From positions 1-56,578 of the forward strand of contig NZ_CAKKMF010000026.1 of NCBI RefSeq assembly GCF_918697925.1: DNA of 56,578 nucleotides, written 5' to 3'. This document shows, in pieces, positions 49,056-56,578 of this stretch (the stretch's first letter is position 1; every line of letters starts with the position of its first letter). Source of the stretch: Arthrobacter sp. Bi26 (GTDB lineage: Bacteria; Actinomycetota; Actinomycetes; Actinomycetales; Micrococcaceae). Made by a program: the position numbers and the translations under genes. A model generated the notes under the pieces. That model searched no databases and was not told the DNA's origin. It saw only the letters and a list, made by a program, of their open reading frames with translations.

Positions 49056-50654
49056 ATGCACGAGCACCCCAATACACCCCGGAAGCTGCGGTGGCGTTCT
49101 GTCGCCGCGGCACTGGCGGCGGCCGTGGCGGCCTCCGTCTTCCTTTCCGTTCCGTCAGCACAGGCAAACACGCCCTCGGATCCGCCGAGCGGCGGGCAGA
49201 TGCCGGCTCCGACGCCCGGCTTCCCCCTGCCCACGAAGCACACCCAGCAGTCGTTCGATCCCGCCGCAGCCTTCACCTCCAAGTGGACGCGTGCGGATGC
49301 CAAGCAGATCATGGCCCAAAGCAGCACCGCCGTGTCCCCGGGCCAGAACTCCATGAGCCCGAACGTCACCATGCCGGAAATCCCCGAGAACTTCCCGGCC
49401 ATGAACGACGACGTGTGGGTTTGGGACACCTGGTCCCTGACCGACGAGAACGCAAACCAGATCAGCTACAAGGGCTGGGACGTCATCTTCTCACTCGTTG
49501 CTGATCGCCACGCCGGATACGGCTTCGACCAGCGGCACTGGAACGCACGGATCGGCTATTTCTTCCGCAAGACCAACGCCGACCCGGCCAAGGATAAGTG
49601 GAACTACGGTGGACACCTGTTCCTGGACAACACCTCCATCGGCAACACCGAATGGTCCGGTTCCACCCGTCTCATGCAGGGCGACAACGTCAACGTCTTC
49701 TACACGGCAACCACGTTCTACGACGTTGCCGAGCGCAACGCCGGCGGCGGCGGAATCGCCCCTGATGCCGTGATTGCCAAGGCGCTGGGCAACATCCACG
49801 CGGACCAGAACGGCGTGAGCTTCGACGGCTTCGAGCACACTAAGCTCCTCGAGCCCGACGGTGTCATGTACCAGAACAAGGCGCAGAACCCGGGCTTTGC
49901 CTTCCGGGACCCGTACACGTTTGCGGACCCGGCTCAGCCCGGCAAGACCTTCATGGTCTTCGAAGGCAACACCGGCGGCAAGCGCGGCGACTACAAGTGC
50001 AAGGACGAAGACCTGGGCTACCAGCCCGGCGATCCGAATGCCGAATCCACGAACACTGTGAACACCACGACCGGTTCCTGGTTCCAGACCGCCAATGTCG
50101 GCCTGGCCGTCGCGGACAACAAGGACCTGACCAAGTGGCACTTCCTGCCGCCGATCCTGTCCGCCAACTGCGTCAACGACCAGACCGAGCGCCCGCAGAT
50201 CTTCATCCAGAACGAGGACGGCAAGAACAAGTACTACCTGTTCACCATCAGCCACCAGTTCACCTACGCTGACGGAATGCGTGGCCCCGACGGCGTCTAC
50301 GGCTTCGTGGGCAACGGTGTCCGTTCCGACTACCAGCCGATGAACAACAGCGGCCTGGCTCTGGCTTCCCCCACGGACCTGAACATGCCGGCCAACGCGC
50401 CCGAAGGACCGAATCCCCTCCAGAACGGCCGCCAGTTCCAGGCTTACTCGCACTACGTGCAGCCGGGCGGTCTGGTGCAGTCCTTCATCGACAACGTGAA
50501 CGGTGTCCGCGGCGGTTCACTCTCGCCCACCGTGAAGATCAACTTCCGCAACGGAGTTTCGGCAGTTGACCGCACCTTCGGCCAGAACGGCCTTGGCCCG
50601 TTCGGGTACCTGCCCACGAACCTCAACGTCGGCGGAGCCGGCCTTTACAAGTAG
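49056..50654 (+). CDS. sacB: Levansucrase (GH68), secreted
   Basis: A 532-residue glycoside hydrolase family 68 enzyme that transfers fructose from sucrose to make levan. Residues 1-37 are a Sec signal peptide (basic, then AAALAAAVAASVFLSV, cleavage near AQA-N). The five-bladed propeller has the nucleophile Asp124 in WVWDTW, TEWSGSTRLM, transition-state stabiliser Asp285 in FRDPYTF and acid/base Glu378 in NDQTERPQ, the form also seen in Gram-negative-type levansucrases. Length is typical. It opens a fructan locus with two GH32 hydrolases. A palindromic terminator follows. Confidence 0.95.
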   Translation: MHEHPNTPRKLRWRSVAAALAAAVAASVFLSVPSAQANTPSDPPSGGQMPAPTPGFPLPTKHTQQSFDPAAAFTSKWTRADAKQIMAQSSTAVSPGQNSMSPNVTMPEIPENFPAMNDDVWVWDTWSLTDENANQISYKGWDVIFSLVADRHAGYGFDQRHWNARIGYFFRKTNADPAKDKWNYGGHLFLDNTSIGNTEWSGSTRLMQGDNVNVFYTATTFYDVAERNAGGGGIAPDAVIAKALGNIHADQNGVSFDGFEHTKLLEPDGVMYQNKAQNPGFAFRDPYTFADPAQPGKTFMVFEGNTGGKRGDYKCKDEDLGYQPGDPNAESTNTVNTTTGSWFQTANVGLAVADNKDLTKWHFLPPILSANCVNDQTERPQIFIQNEDGKNKYYLFTISHQFTYADGMRGPDGVYGFVGNGVRSDYQPMNNSGLALASPTDLNMPANAPEGPNPLQNGRQFQAYSHYVQPGGLVQSFIDNVNGVRGGSLSPTVKINFRNGVSAVDRTFGQNGLGPFGYLPTNLNVGGAGLYK

Positions 50655-50674
50655 TGCAATAGGCAGTCATGAGG

Positions 50675-50704
50675 CGGAAGCGCCCGGAATTCCGGGCGCT
50701 TCCG
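50675..50704 (+). terminator. Palindromic hairpin after levansucrase
   Basis: A 30-nt perfect palindrome centred on AATT, flanked by GAGG/CCTC. No clear T tract follows, so termination may be partial and let some transcription reach the GH32 gene. Confidence 0.7.
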
Positions 50705-50769
50705 TCCTCCGCATATACAGGCCATAGATGGGGCGGGATGGCTTCCGCCAGAAACAGGAATGTTGAGTC

Positions 50770-52380
50770 ATGAAAAACCTTCGGACGATCTGGATTGTGC
50801 TCGCAGCAGCGGCCGCGGCCGTTCTTGTCGTGCTGGCGCTGGTCCCTGCGACGGGATCCCGTCCGGGCGCCCAGAGCCAGGCCGAGCAGGCGCATTCAGC
50901 TTTCGATCGGCCTGAGGGGGCATCCGAGTTCCGGCCGAGCTATCACATCACGCCCGCGAAGAACTGGATGAATGATCCGCAGCGTCCGATCCTGCTGGAC
51001 GGCGTGTGGCACTACTACTACCTCTACAACGCGGGCTACCCGAAAGAGAACGGCACCGAGTGGTACCACCTGACCAGCACAGACCTGGTGCACTGGAAGG
51101 ACGAGGGGGTGGCGATCGCCAAGTACAAAAACGGGCTGGGCGATATCGAGACCGGAAGCGCCGTGGTGGACCATGACAACTCGGCCGGCTTTGGCAAAGG
51201 AGCCGTGATCGCTGTCATGACGCAGCAGGACCAGGGAATCCAGCGGCAATCCCTGTTCTATTCCACCGACCACGGATACTCCTTCACCGCGTACAGGCAG
51301 AATCCGGTCATGGATAACCCCGGCGAACCGCACTGGCGGGATCCTAAGATCATCCGCGATGAAGCCCACGGCCAATGGGTGATGGCCCTGGCCGAAGGCG
51401 ACAAAATCGGCATGTATACCTCGCCCGACCTGAAGAACTGGCGCTACGCCTCGGGCGTCGAACGCACCGGCCTAGGCGTCCTCGAATGCCCGGACCTCTT
51501 CCAACTGGATCTCGACGGTGATCCATCCAAGCGGACCTGGGTCCTGGCGGCCAGCGCGAACGGGAGCGGCGAGGGATTCACCACAGGCGTTGCCTACTGG
51601 ACCGGCGAGTGGGACGGAACGCGCTTCGCCCCGTCCGGCGGGCCGCATCAGTGGCTCGACGCCGGCTCCGACTTCTACGCAGCCGTGACGTGGGACGATC
51701 CGAGGCTCACCGAAAGCCAGCGGATGTCCTCCCGGCACGCTATCGGGTGGATGAACAACTGGGCGTACGCCCGGCAGTTGCCCACCGAGGACTGGCACGG
51801 CGGCGCAGACTCCATGGTGCGCGACATCCGGCTGAAGACAATCGCGGGGACGCCGACCCTTGTGTCGAGCCCCTCCGCCGCCATGCAGTCCATTGAGGGC
51901 CCGGTGGCAACGACCGGGGAACGCCGGCTGACACAGGACGGCGCCGGACAGCTGCCGGCTCCGGAGGGCGGAGCGTACCGGCTCGATGTGACGCTTGAGC
52001 GGACGGCGGACGACGACGGTTCCGTTGCGAGGATCGAACTCGGAAGCGACGGGGAAACGTTCGCGACTGTCGGATATGACTTTGCCGACCAATCGGCATT
52101 CATCTCCCGCGAGGCTGATGCTGCCGCCACCGGCAAGGCCGGACTCAGTCCGGACTATCGGGCATCGCGGCGCGCAGTCAGCCCAGCGCGAGACGGCAAA
52201 GTGGAGCTATCGATATTCGTCGACTATAGCTCGGTGGAGGTTTTCATCAACGGCGGGGAAAAGACCATGACCTCACTCGTTTTCCCCTCCGCGGGGACGC
52301 CGAGCATCAAAGCCGCCACGGCGGGGGGCGCGCTGACGCTGAAGTCCTTCAGCTACAGGCGGTTGGCCTCCACACACTGA
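50770..52380 (+). CDS. Exported GH32 fructan hydrolase (levanase-like)
   Basis: A 536-residue glycoside hydrolase family 32 protein. Residues 7-27 are a strongly hydrophobic export or anchor segment (IWIVLAAAAAAVLVVLALV). Catalytic residues of the propeller are Asp69 in WMNDPQRP (nucleophile; NDPNG is more usual), Asp191 in WRDPKII, and Glu239 in LECPDLF (acid/base). The C-terminal beta-sandwich ends with VDYSSVEVFINGGEKTMTSLVF. The NDPQRP variant suggests a levanbiohydrolase, levan fructotransferase or related specificity rather than plain invertase (inference). It lies 115 bp after sacB and would act on the polymer made by it. Confidence 0.9.
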   Translation: MKNLRTIWIVLAAAAAAVLVVLALVPATGSRPGAQSQAEQAHSAFDRPEGASEFRPSYHITPAKNWMNDPQRPILLDGVWHYYYLYNAGYPKENGTEWYHLTSTDLVHWKDEGVAIAKYKNGLGDIETGSAVVDHDNSAGFGKGAVIAVMTQQDQGIQRQSLFYSTDHGYSFTAYRQNPVMDNPGEPHWRDPKIIRDEAHGQWVMALAEGDKIGMYTSPDLKNWRYASGVERTGLGVLECPDLFQLDLDGDPSKRTWVLAASANGSGEGFTTGVAYWTGEWDGTRFAPSGGPHQWLDAGSDFYAAVTWDDPRLTESQRMSSRHAIGWMNNWAYARQLPTEDWHGGADSMVRDIRLKTIAGTPTLVSSPSAAMQSIEGPVATTGERRLTQDGAGQLPAPEGGAYRLDVTLERTADDDGSVARIELGSDGETFATVGYDFADQSAFISREADAAATGKAGLSPDYRASRRAVSPARDGKVELSIFVDYSSVEVFINGGEKTMTSLVFPSAGTPSIKAATAGGALTLKSFSYRRLASTH

Positions 52381-52431
52381 CCGGTGACGTGCGGCCCACA
52401 GCGCACCGCACGACGGCGAAGAGCGAGTCCA

Positions 52432-53088
52432 TTACGGGAGATAATCCGGGGCCGCGCCCAGACCGAAGTACTCCTCAAGGGTGCTAATCCCGGTCCAATG
52501 CATATCCTCGGCGATCGCCCGTCCCACATAGCGCAGATGCCATGGCTCGTAGGTGTAGCCGGTAGTGGCCCCGGCCCCGGCCGGATATCGGATGATGAAT
52601 CCGTGCTCCCAGTCGTGCTGAGCAGCCCACTGGCCTGCCGGGGTAGTTGCGAAGCAGGCTTGCAGGGCGCAGGTTCCGCTGGCATTGCCGATGTCCATCG
52701 CCAGGCCGGTCTGGTGTTCGCTGTAGCCGGGCCGGGCTGCAAGGGTATCTGCCGTCGCCTGTCCGTACTGGCGCACGTAGCTGTCGTAGAGGCTGGCCTG
52801 CTCGCTGAACGAACGGTAGCCGCTGATCGGCATGACGTTCACGCCGGCCGCTTTGGCGGCTCTGGCAAACTGCTTGTAGGCGTCCGCGGCCTGCGTCCGC
52901 AAGCGTTCGCCCTGGACCCTGACCAGCTGCCCCGGCACATAAGCAGCCGGGTTCAGCTGCCGGTGCTTGTTGACCGCCACCTGCAGGCTGGCGGCAGAAT
53001 CGAAGTCGTAGCCCACCGCGGCCACTGCCGTCACCGATGGTGCGATCATGCCGAGCGAAAGCACCAGCCCCGCCACAGCACCTGTCAT
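52432..53088 (-). CDS. D-alanyl-D-alanine carboxypeptidase, VanY/M15 family
   Basis: A 218-residue secreted peptidase. The signal peptide MTGAVAGLVLSLGMIAPSVTAVAA leads to a domain with ISGYRSFSEQASLYDSYV, the zinc motif SEHQTGLAMDIG (HxxxxxxxD) and EPWHLRYVG (ExxH). It trims the terminal D-Ala from peptidoglycan stem peptides outside the membrane. ATG 53088 is preferred because AAAGGAATC lies upstream and the signal peptide then starts normally; TTG 53121 is the frame limit. It interrupts the fructan genes, converging on the exported GH32 gene and reading away from the cytoplasmic one, without obvious functional link. Confidence 0.9.
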   Translation of the reverse strand: MTGAVAGLVLSLGMIAPSVTAVAAVGYDFDSAASLQVAVNKHRQLNPAAYVPGQLVRVQGERLRTQAADAYKQFARAAKAAGVNVMPISGYRSFSEQASLYDSYVRQYGQATADTLAARPGYSEHQTGLAMDIGNASGTCALQACFATTPAGQWAAQHDWEHGFIIRYPAGAGATTGYTYEPWHLRYVGRAIAEDMHWTGISTLEEYFGLGAAPDYLP

Positions 53089-53193
53089 CCTGCTGATTCC
53101 TTTAAGCACGATGGCCCCCAAGAAGTGTCCGGAACAGATGCGGGAACTCTACCGGTGTGCGGGGCCGTGGTCGAGGTTGAACGCTTTAGATGG

Positions 53194-54735
53194 TCAACGG
53201 AGGACGGCCAGACTCGCCAGGGTGCCGCCGTCGCCTTCGGCCAGCAGTCCGACGGCGTTGCCGGCGTGTGCAGGAAAGACCAGATCAGTGATGGTCGCCA
53301 GGCCGTCCTGCGCGAAGACTTCGACGGAACAGCGGTCCAGGAAGACCCGGAGCCGTAGCCGGCCGTCCTCCAATGGCATGGCAACGCGCTCCACCGACGG
53401 GAATGCCTCGTGGAACCCCACGTTGCCGGATCCGGTCCGGTCCAGGCTGAGCTCCGCCGTGAGGCAGTTGTAGGCCAGGACAATGCGCGCCCCGGCCCCG
53501 GGCCCGGACCTGGAGCCGGATGCACCGTCCGTTTCGCTGCCGGCCCGGAGCACGAGACCTACCCTGCTGGCAGTGCCCGGCTCGAATTCCGCATCGATTC
53601 GCAGCACATCACCGCAGGCCTCGGCTGGAAGCCACGTCACCCCTTCCGCTAACGGCTGCCGATCCATGGCAAACGGCTCTGCACAGTCGCTGTCGAACGG
53701 GTCCACCGCCTCCTGCACCAGCACGGGGCGCCCGCCGCGGGACACCAGCCTGACTTCACGGACAAGTGACATCGCGCTGCGCCAGCCGTCTGAGGGTGTT
53801 GAGGCGGCGTACTGCCAGTTGTTCATCCAGCCGATCATGAGCCGCCGGCCGTCCGGGACGTTGCTGAAGGACACGGCCGCGTAGTAGTCCCGCCCCCAGT
53901 CGAGCCATCCGTAGTCGGCCATCCGGCGGTCGTCGGCCTGCACGCCTTCGGTGACTGTGGTTTCGGAACGGAACCTCACGCCGTCGAACGTTCCGATGAA
54001 GTACTGGCCGCCGGAGCCGCCGGCGATGCCGCCGGGGCTCAGGTTTACCACCATGACCCACCGGGTGTTTGAGGCATCGCCGTCCACCGGCAGTTCAAAC
54101 AGGTCCGGGCACTCCCACACCCCTTCCGTGGCGTTCGCGGGGCCAAAGGTGCTCAGGTACTCCCAGGACAACAGGTCCGCCGACTTGTAGAGAACCACCT
54201 CGTGGTTGAGAGCCTCGACGGCGACCATCACCCAATAGCTGCCGGCGTCACCGTCGTGCCAAAAGACCTTGGGGTCACGGAAGTCCGGGGACGCCCGGTC
54301 AAGCACTGGGTTCCCGGCGTACTTGGTCCAGGTGGCGCCCTCGTCCGTGCTGTAGGCGAGGGACTGTGCCTGCCGTCCGGCGAGCGGCGACGCGGGCGAA
54401 TACGCGCTGGTGTAGATGGCCACCAGCGGAGGCACTCCGCCGACGCCGAAACCGCTGGTGTTATGGACATCGAGAACGGCGGAGCCGGAAAAGATGGCCT
54501 CCTGGTCATCGCACCAGATGGCCACGGGTTGCTCGTCCCAGTGCTGCAGGTCCGTGGACGTGGCATGGCCCCAGGACATGTTGCCCCATTCAGCGCCGTG
54601 CGGGTTGTGCTGGTAGAAGAGGTGGTAGGTGCCGTTGGAGTAGACCAGACCGTTGGGGTCGTTGAGCCAGTTGCGCTCCGCTGAGTAGTGCCACTGTGGC
54701 CGGTACTGGCAGTCGAGTTCGGTGAGTGTTTTCAT
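53194..54735 (-). CDS. Cytoplasmic GH32 beta-fructofuranosidase / exo-levanase-like enzyme
   Basis: A 513-residue GH32 enzyme without signal peptide. The active site is complete: Asp26 in WLNDPNG (nucleophile), Asp154 in FRDPKVF (stabiliser), and Glu208 in WECPDLF (acid/base), with the beta-sandwich ending FLDRCSVEVFAQDGLATITDLVF. It hydrolyses terminal beta-fructosyl bonds of sucrose or imported fructo-oligosaccharides. It follows two CUT1 permease genes on the same strand (36-bp gap), so it likely processes what they import. Residues about 410-425 form a Ser/Gly/Ala-rich loop. Confidence 0.93.
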   Translation of the reverse strand: MKTLTELDCQYRPQWHYSAERNWLNDPNGLVYSNGTYHLFYQHNPHGAEWGNMSWGHATSTDLQHWDEQPVAIWCDDQEAIFSGSAVLDVHNTSGFGVGGVPPLVAIYTSAYSPASPLAGRQAQSLAYSTDEGATWTKYAGNPVLDRASPDFRDPKVFWHDGDAGSYWVMVAVEALNHEVVLYKSADLLSWEYLSTFGPANATEGVWECPDLFELPVDGDASNTRWVMVVNLSPGGIAGGSGGQYFIGTFDGVRFRSETTVTEGVQADDRRMADYGWLDWGRDYYAAVSFSNVPDGRRLMIGWMNNWQYAASTPSDGWRSAMSLVREVRLVSRGGRPVLVQEAVDPFDSDCAEPFAMDRQPLAEGVTWLPAEACGDVLRIDAEFEPGTASRVGLVLRAGSETDGASGSRSGPGAGARIVLAYNCLTAELSLDRTGSGNVGFHEAFPSVERVAMPLEDGRLRLRVFLDRCSVEVFAQDGLATITDLVFPAHAGNAVGLLAEGDGGTLASLAVLR

Positions 54736-54771
54736 GAGGGTTCTTTGCAGGCTTTCGCGTGAGGAGGCTGG

Positions 54772-55659
54772 TCAGCCCTTGACGCCGCTGGAGGCGATGC
54801 TGTTGATGAAGGATCGCTGGAACGCGACGAACAGGACCACCACGGGAATGGTGATGAGGGACGCGTAAGCCATCACCTCGCCCCAGGAGACGTTGAGCTG
54901 GAAGAAGTACTGGATGCCGATCATCACCGGGCGGAGCTCCTCGGACTGGACCACCATGAGCGGCCACAGGTAGGAGTTCCAGGCGGGCAGGAAGGTCAGG
55001 ATGGCCACGGTGGCGGTGGCCGGTCCCGCGAGGGGCATGACCACCTTGCGGTAGATGGTGAACCAGCCGGCGCCGTCGATCCGGGCTGCCTCGTCCAGTT
55101 CCTTCGGGATGGACTCGAAGTACTGGTGGAACAGGTAGATGGAGAACGCGTTGGCGATGAAAGGGATGATCTGGACCTGGTAGGTGTCCAGCCAGCCCTT
55201 TGAGATCTCGAGGCTGAACCCGTTGAGCTCAAAGTACGGCAGCTGGTTGACCCACCACACCAGCGGCAGCGCCAGCGTCTGGAAGGGCACGATGAGGGTG
55301 GCGAGGATCGCGGTGAACACCACGCGCTTGCCGCGGACCTCCATGCGGGACAAGGCAAACGCGCAGAGGCTGTTGATGAAGATGCCGAGCACCACCGTGA
55401 CCGCGGAGATGCCGATGGAATTGATCAGGAAGCGGGCGGCCGGGACCCGGTCGAACACGGCTGCGTAGTTGTCCAGCGAAATGTTGCCGATCGGCAGGAA
55501 CGCTGCCACCGAGGACATGTCGCCGAAGATCTGCTGGTCCGGCTTGAGGGAGGACACCATCATGAACACGATGGGGAAGGCGGCGACGGCAGCGAACAGG
55601 AGGCGGACCGCCATGGTCGTTGCACTGCCGAGACCCTTGGAATTGAGTGTCTGTTTCAC
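54772..55659 (-). CDS. CUT1 sugar ABC transporter permease (MalG type)
   Basis: A 295-residue permease with six hydrophobic segments and the cytoplasmic EAA loop (ELDEAARIDGAGWFTIYRKVVMPLAGPA). N-terminal FPIVFMMVSSLKPDQQIFGD and C-terminal RSFINSIASSGVKG are typical MalG-family features. It starts one base after the stop of the upstream permease gene and is followed by the GH32 gene, so it is probably part of an importer for levan- or inulin-derived oligosaccharides. ATPase and binding protein are not in the window. Confidence 0.93.
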   Translation of the reverse strand: MKQTLNSKGLGSATTMAVRLLFAAVAAFPIVFMMVSSLKPDQQIFGDMSSVAAFLPIGNISLDNYAAVFDRVPAARFLINSIGISAVTVVLGIFINSLCAFALSRMEVRGKRVVFTAILATLIVPFQTLALPLVWWVNQLPYFELNGFSLEISKGWLDTYQVQIIPFIANAFSIYLFHQYFESIPKELDEAARIDGAGWFTIYRKVVMPLAGPATATVAILTFLPAWNSYLWPLMVVQSEELRPVMIGIQYFFQLNVSWGEVMAYASLITIPVVVLFVAFQRSFINSIASSGVKG

Positions 55660-55660
55660 G

Positions 55661-56578
55661 TCAGTCCTTCTCTCGGGTCAGGTAGCGCTGCACTGCGGAG
55701 ATCAGCAGCACGAGCACGAAGAACACGAGCGAGATGGCCGAGGCGTAGGAGGTCTCCTGCTGCTTGAAGCCGGAGCGCACCGCCTCGTAGATGATGGTGG
55801 TGGTGGAATCGAGGGGCCCGCCCTGGGTCATGACGCTGACCTGGTCGAAGAGCCCGAGCGCCTGGATGGTGATGGTCACCAGGACCAGGGTGCGCGTGTG
55901 TTTGAGGCCGGGCCAGGTCACGTAGCGGAACTGGTGCCAGCGGCTGGCCCCGTCGAGTTGGGCGGCCTCGTACAGTTCCCCGGAGATGCTCTGCAGACCT
56001 GCGAGCCAGATGATCATGTGGAAACCCGCGGCCTGCCAGATGGACAGGGCGATGATGGCCGGCATGGCGGTCGCGGGATCGTTGAGCCAGTCCGGGCCGT
56101 TGATCAGGCCGAAACTGGCCGTCGACAGCAACTCATTGATCAGGCCGTCCTTGCGGTACATGAACATCCACAGCAGGGACACCACCACCATGGACGTCAC
56201 CACGGGAAGGAAGTAGATGGTGCGGAAGAAGTTTACGCCGCGGAACTTCTTGTTGATCAGGAGGGCCATCGCCAGGGCGAGGCCCGACTGGACCGGCACC
56301 ACCACGACGGCGAAGTAGCTGACGTTCAGCAGCGACCGCCAAAACGTGGGATCCGCGAAGAGCCGCGCGAAGTTGTCCGTGCCAACGAACTCAACGGGCC
56401 GCGGGGAAACAAGCCGGGCGTTGGTAAATGCCAGGCCGAAGCCCATGATCGCCGGGAGGAAGACGAAGGCGAGCAGGAGGACCGCGGCCGGGGCGATCAT
56501 TCCCCAGCCGCTGATCTGTTCGCGCAGGTGGCGTGGGCGGCGGCGCGGTTTGCTGGGCGGTGCGGCCGGGGCCGGATC
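55661..56578 (-). CDS. CUT1 sugar ABC transporter permease (MalF type), 5' end beyond the window
   Basis: The partner permease, with the EAA loop ELYEAAQLDGASRWHQFRYVTWPGLK and the first helix MIAPAAVLLLAFVFLPAIMGFGLAF. The frame stays open to the right edge: 26 further in-frame codons encode a Pro/Arg-rich cytoplasmic lead-in (PRRRPRHLREQISGWG) just before the first helix, as in typical MalF-type proteins. The true start therefore lies outside the window, although an internal ATG at 56500 exists. At least 305 residues are present. Confidence 0.92.
   Translation of the reverse strand, partial: DPAPAAPPSKPRRRPRHLREQISGWGMIAPAAVLLLAFVFLPAIMGFGLAFTNARLVSPRPVEFVGTDNFARLFADPTFWRSLLNVSYFAVVVVPVQSGLALAMALLINKKFRGVNFFRTIYFLPVVTSMVVVSLLWMFMYRKDGLINELLSTASFGLINGPDWLNDPATAMPAIIALSIWQAAGFHMIIWLAGLQSISGELYEAAQLDGASRWHQFRYVTWPGLKHTRTLVLVTITIQALGLFDQVSVMTQGGPLDSTTTIIYEAVRSGFKQQETSYASAISLVFFVLVLLISAVQRYLTREKD

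Overview
The window looks like a chromosome segment of a high-GC actinobacterium of the Arthrobacter / Pseudarthrobacter group (Micrococcaceae). The evidence is the strongly GC-biased third codon positions, mycothiol-type arsenate reductases, a CYTH-CHAD protein, MmsAB/GguAB-type sugar transport and an Arthrobacter-like levan locus. This assignment is inferred from gene content. I saw no rRNA, tRNA, CRISPR array, integrase or insertion sequence. Genes are densely packed and nearly all are accessory catabolism, stress or resistance modules, each with its own regulator.

Layout. (1) 1-10.6 kb: an L-arabinose regulon, with a LacI-type repressor, araB-araD-araA-aldose epimerase, and a ChvE/GguA/GguB-type ABC importer. 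Four copies of a GTTAGCGCTAAC-like operator tie it together, one of them inside araB. (2) 10.6-17.4 kb: a REP-like palindrome, then a GntR regulator divergent from a LamB/YcsF (PxpA) - MHS transporter - KipI/KipA fusion - biotin carboxylase/BCCP fusion operon. Together these contain the catalytic domain types of a urea-carboxylase-like enzyme in split form. (3) 17.4-22.2 kb: a LysR regulator, tartrate/D-malate dehydrogenase, DctA and glycerate kinase, which make a plausible tartrate-to-glycerate route. (4) 22.5-28.2 kb: CYTH-CHAD protein, 5'-3' exonuclease, CsbD, a small membrane protein, a PadR regulator with an FGPG-repeat tail, and an ArsR/CDF metal-efflux pair. (5) 28.3-34.8 kb: an enolase-superfamily dehydratase, a semialdehyde dehydrogenase and an FAH-family protein, with a GntR regulator and an MFS transporter. 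The set matches the oxidative D-arabinonate (or L-fuconate-like) pathway to 2-oxoglutarate.

(6) 34.8-42.5 kb: an arsenic region with four low-molecular-weight-phosphatase-type arsenate reductase modules (one fused to an ArsR domain), an aquaglyceroporin, a flavoprotein with a Cys-rich tail, ArsR, an ArsN-like acetyltransferase, and an MFS gene carrying a probable 1-nt deletion. No ArsB or Acr3 gene is in the window. Between arsC and the flavoprotein gene lies a 19-residue peptide with three Cys-Cys pairs and a near-consensus Shine-Dalgarno site. Three matching operators (about 20 bp) link arsR to this operon. (7) 42.5-48.6 kb: MerR/DUF4188, TetR, three small unknown genes, PhzF-like, and a MarR/MFS pair. 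(8) 48.6 kb to the end: a fructan locus with levansucrase, a secreted GH32 enzyme, a VanY-type peptidase, a cytoplasmic GH32 enzyme and two CUT1 permeases, the last running off the window.

The unifying theme is self-contained modules: a sugar, acid or toxic-metal signal sensed by a local repressor at palindromes readable in the intergenic DNA. The most promising new items are the Cys-rich micropeptide in the ars operon, the intragenic LacI operator in araB, and the split biotin-carboxylase/Kip/LamB system.
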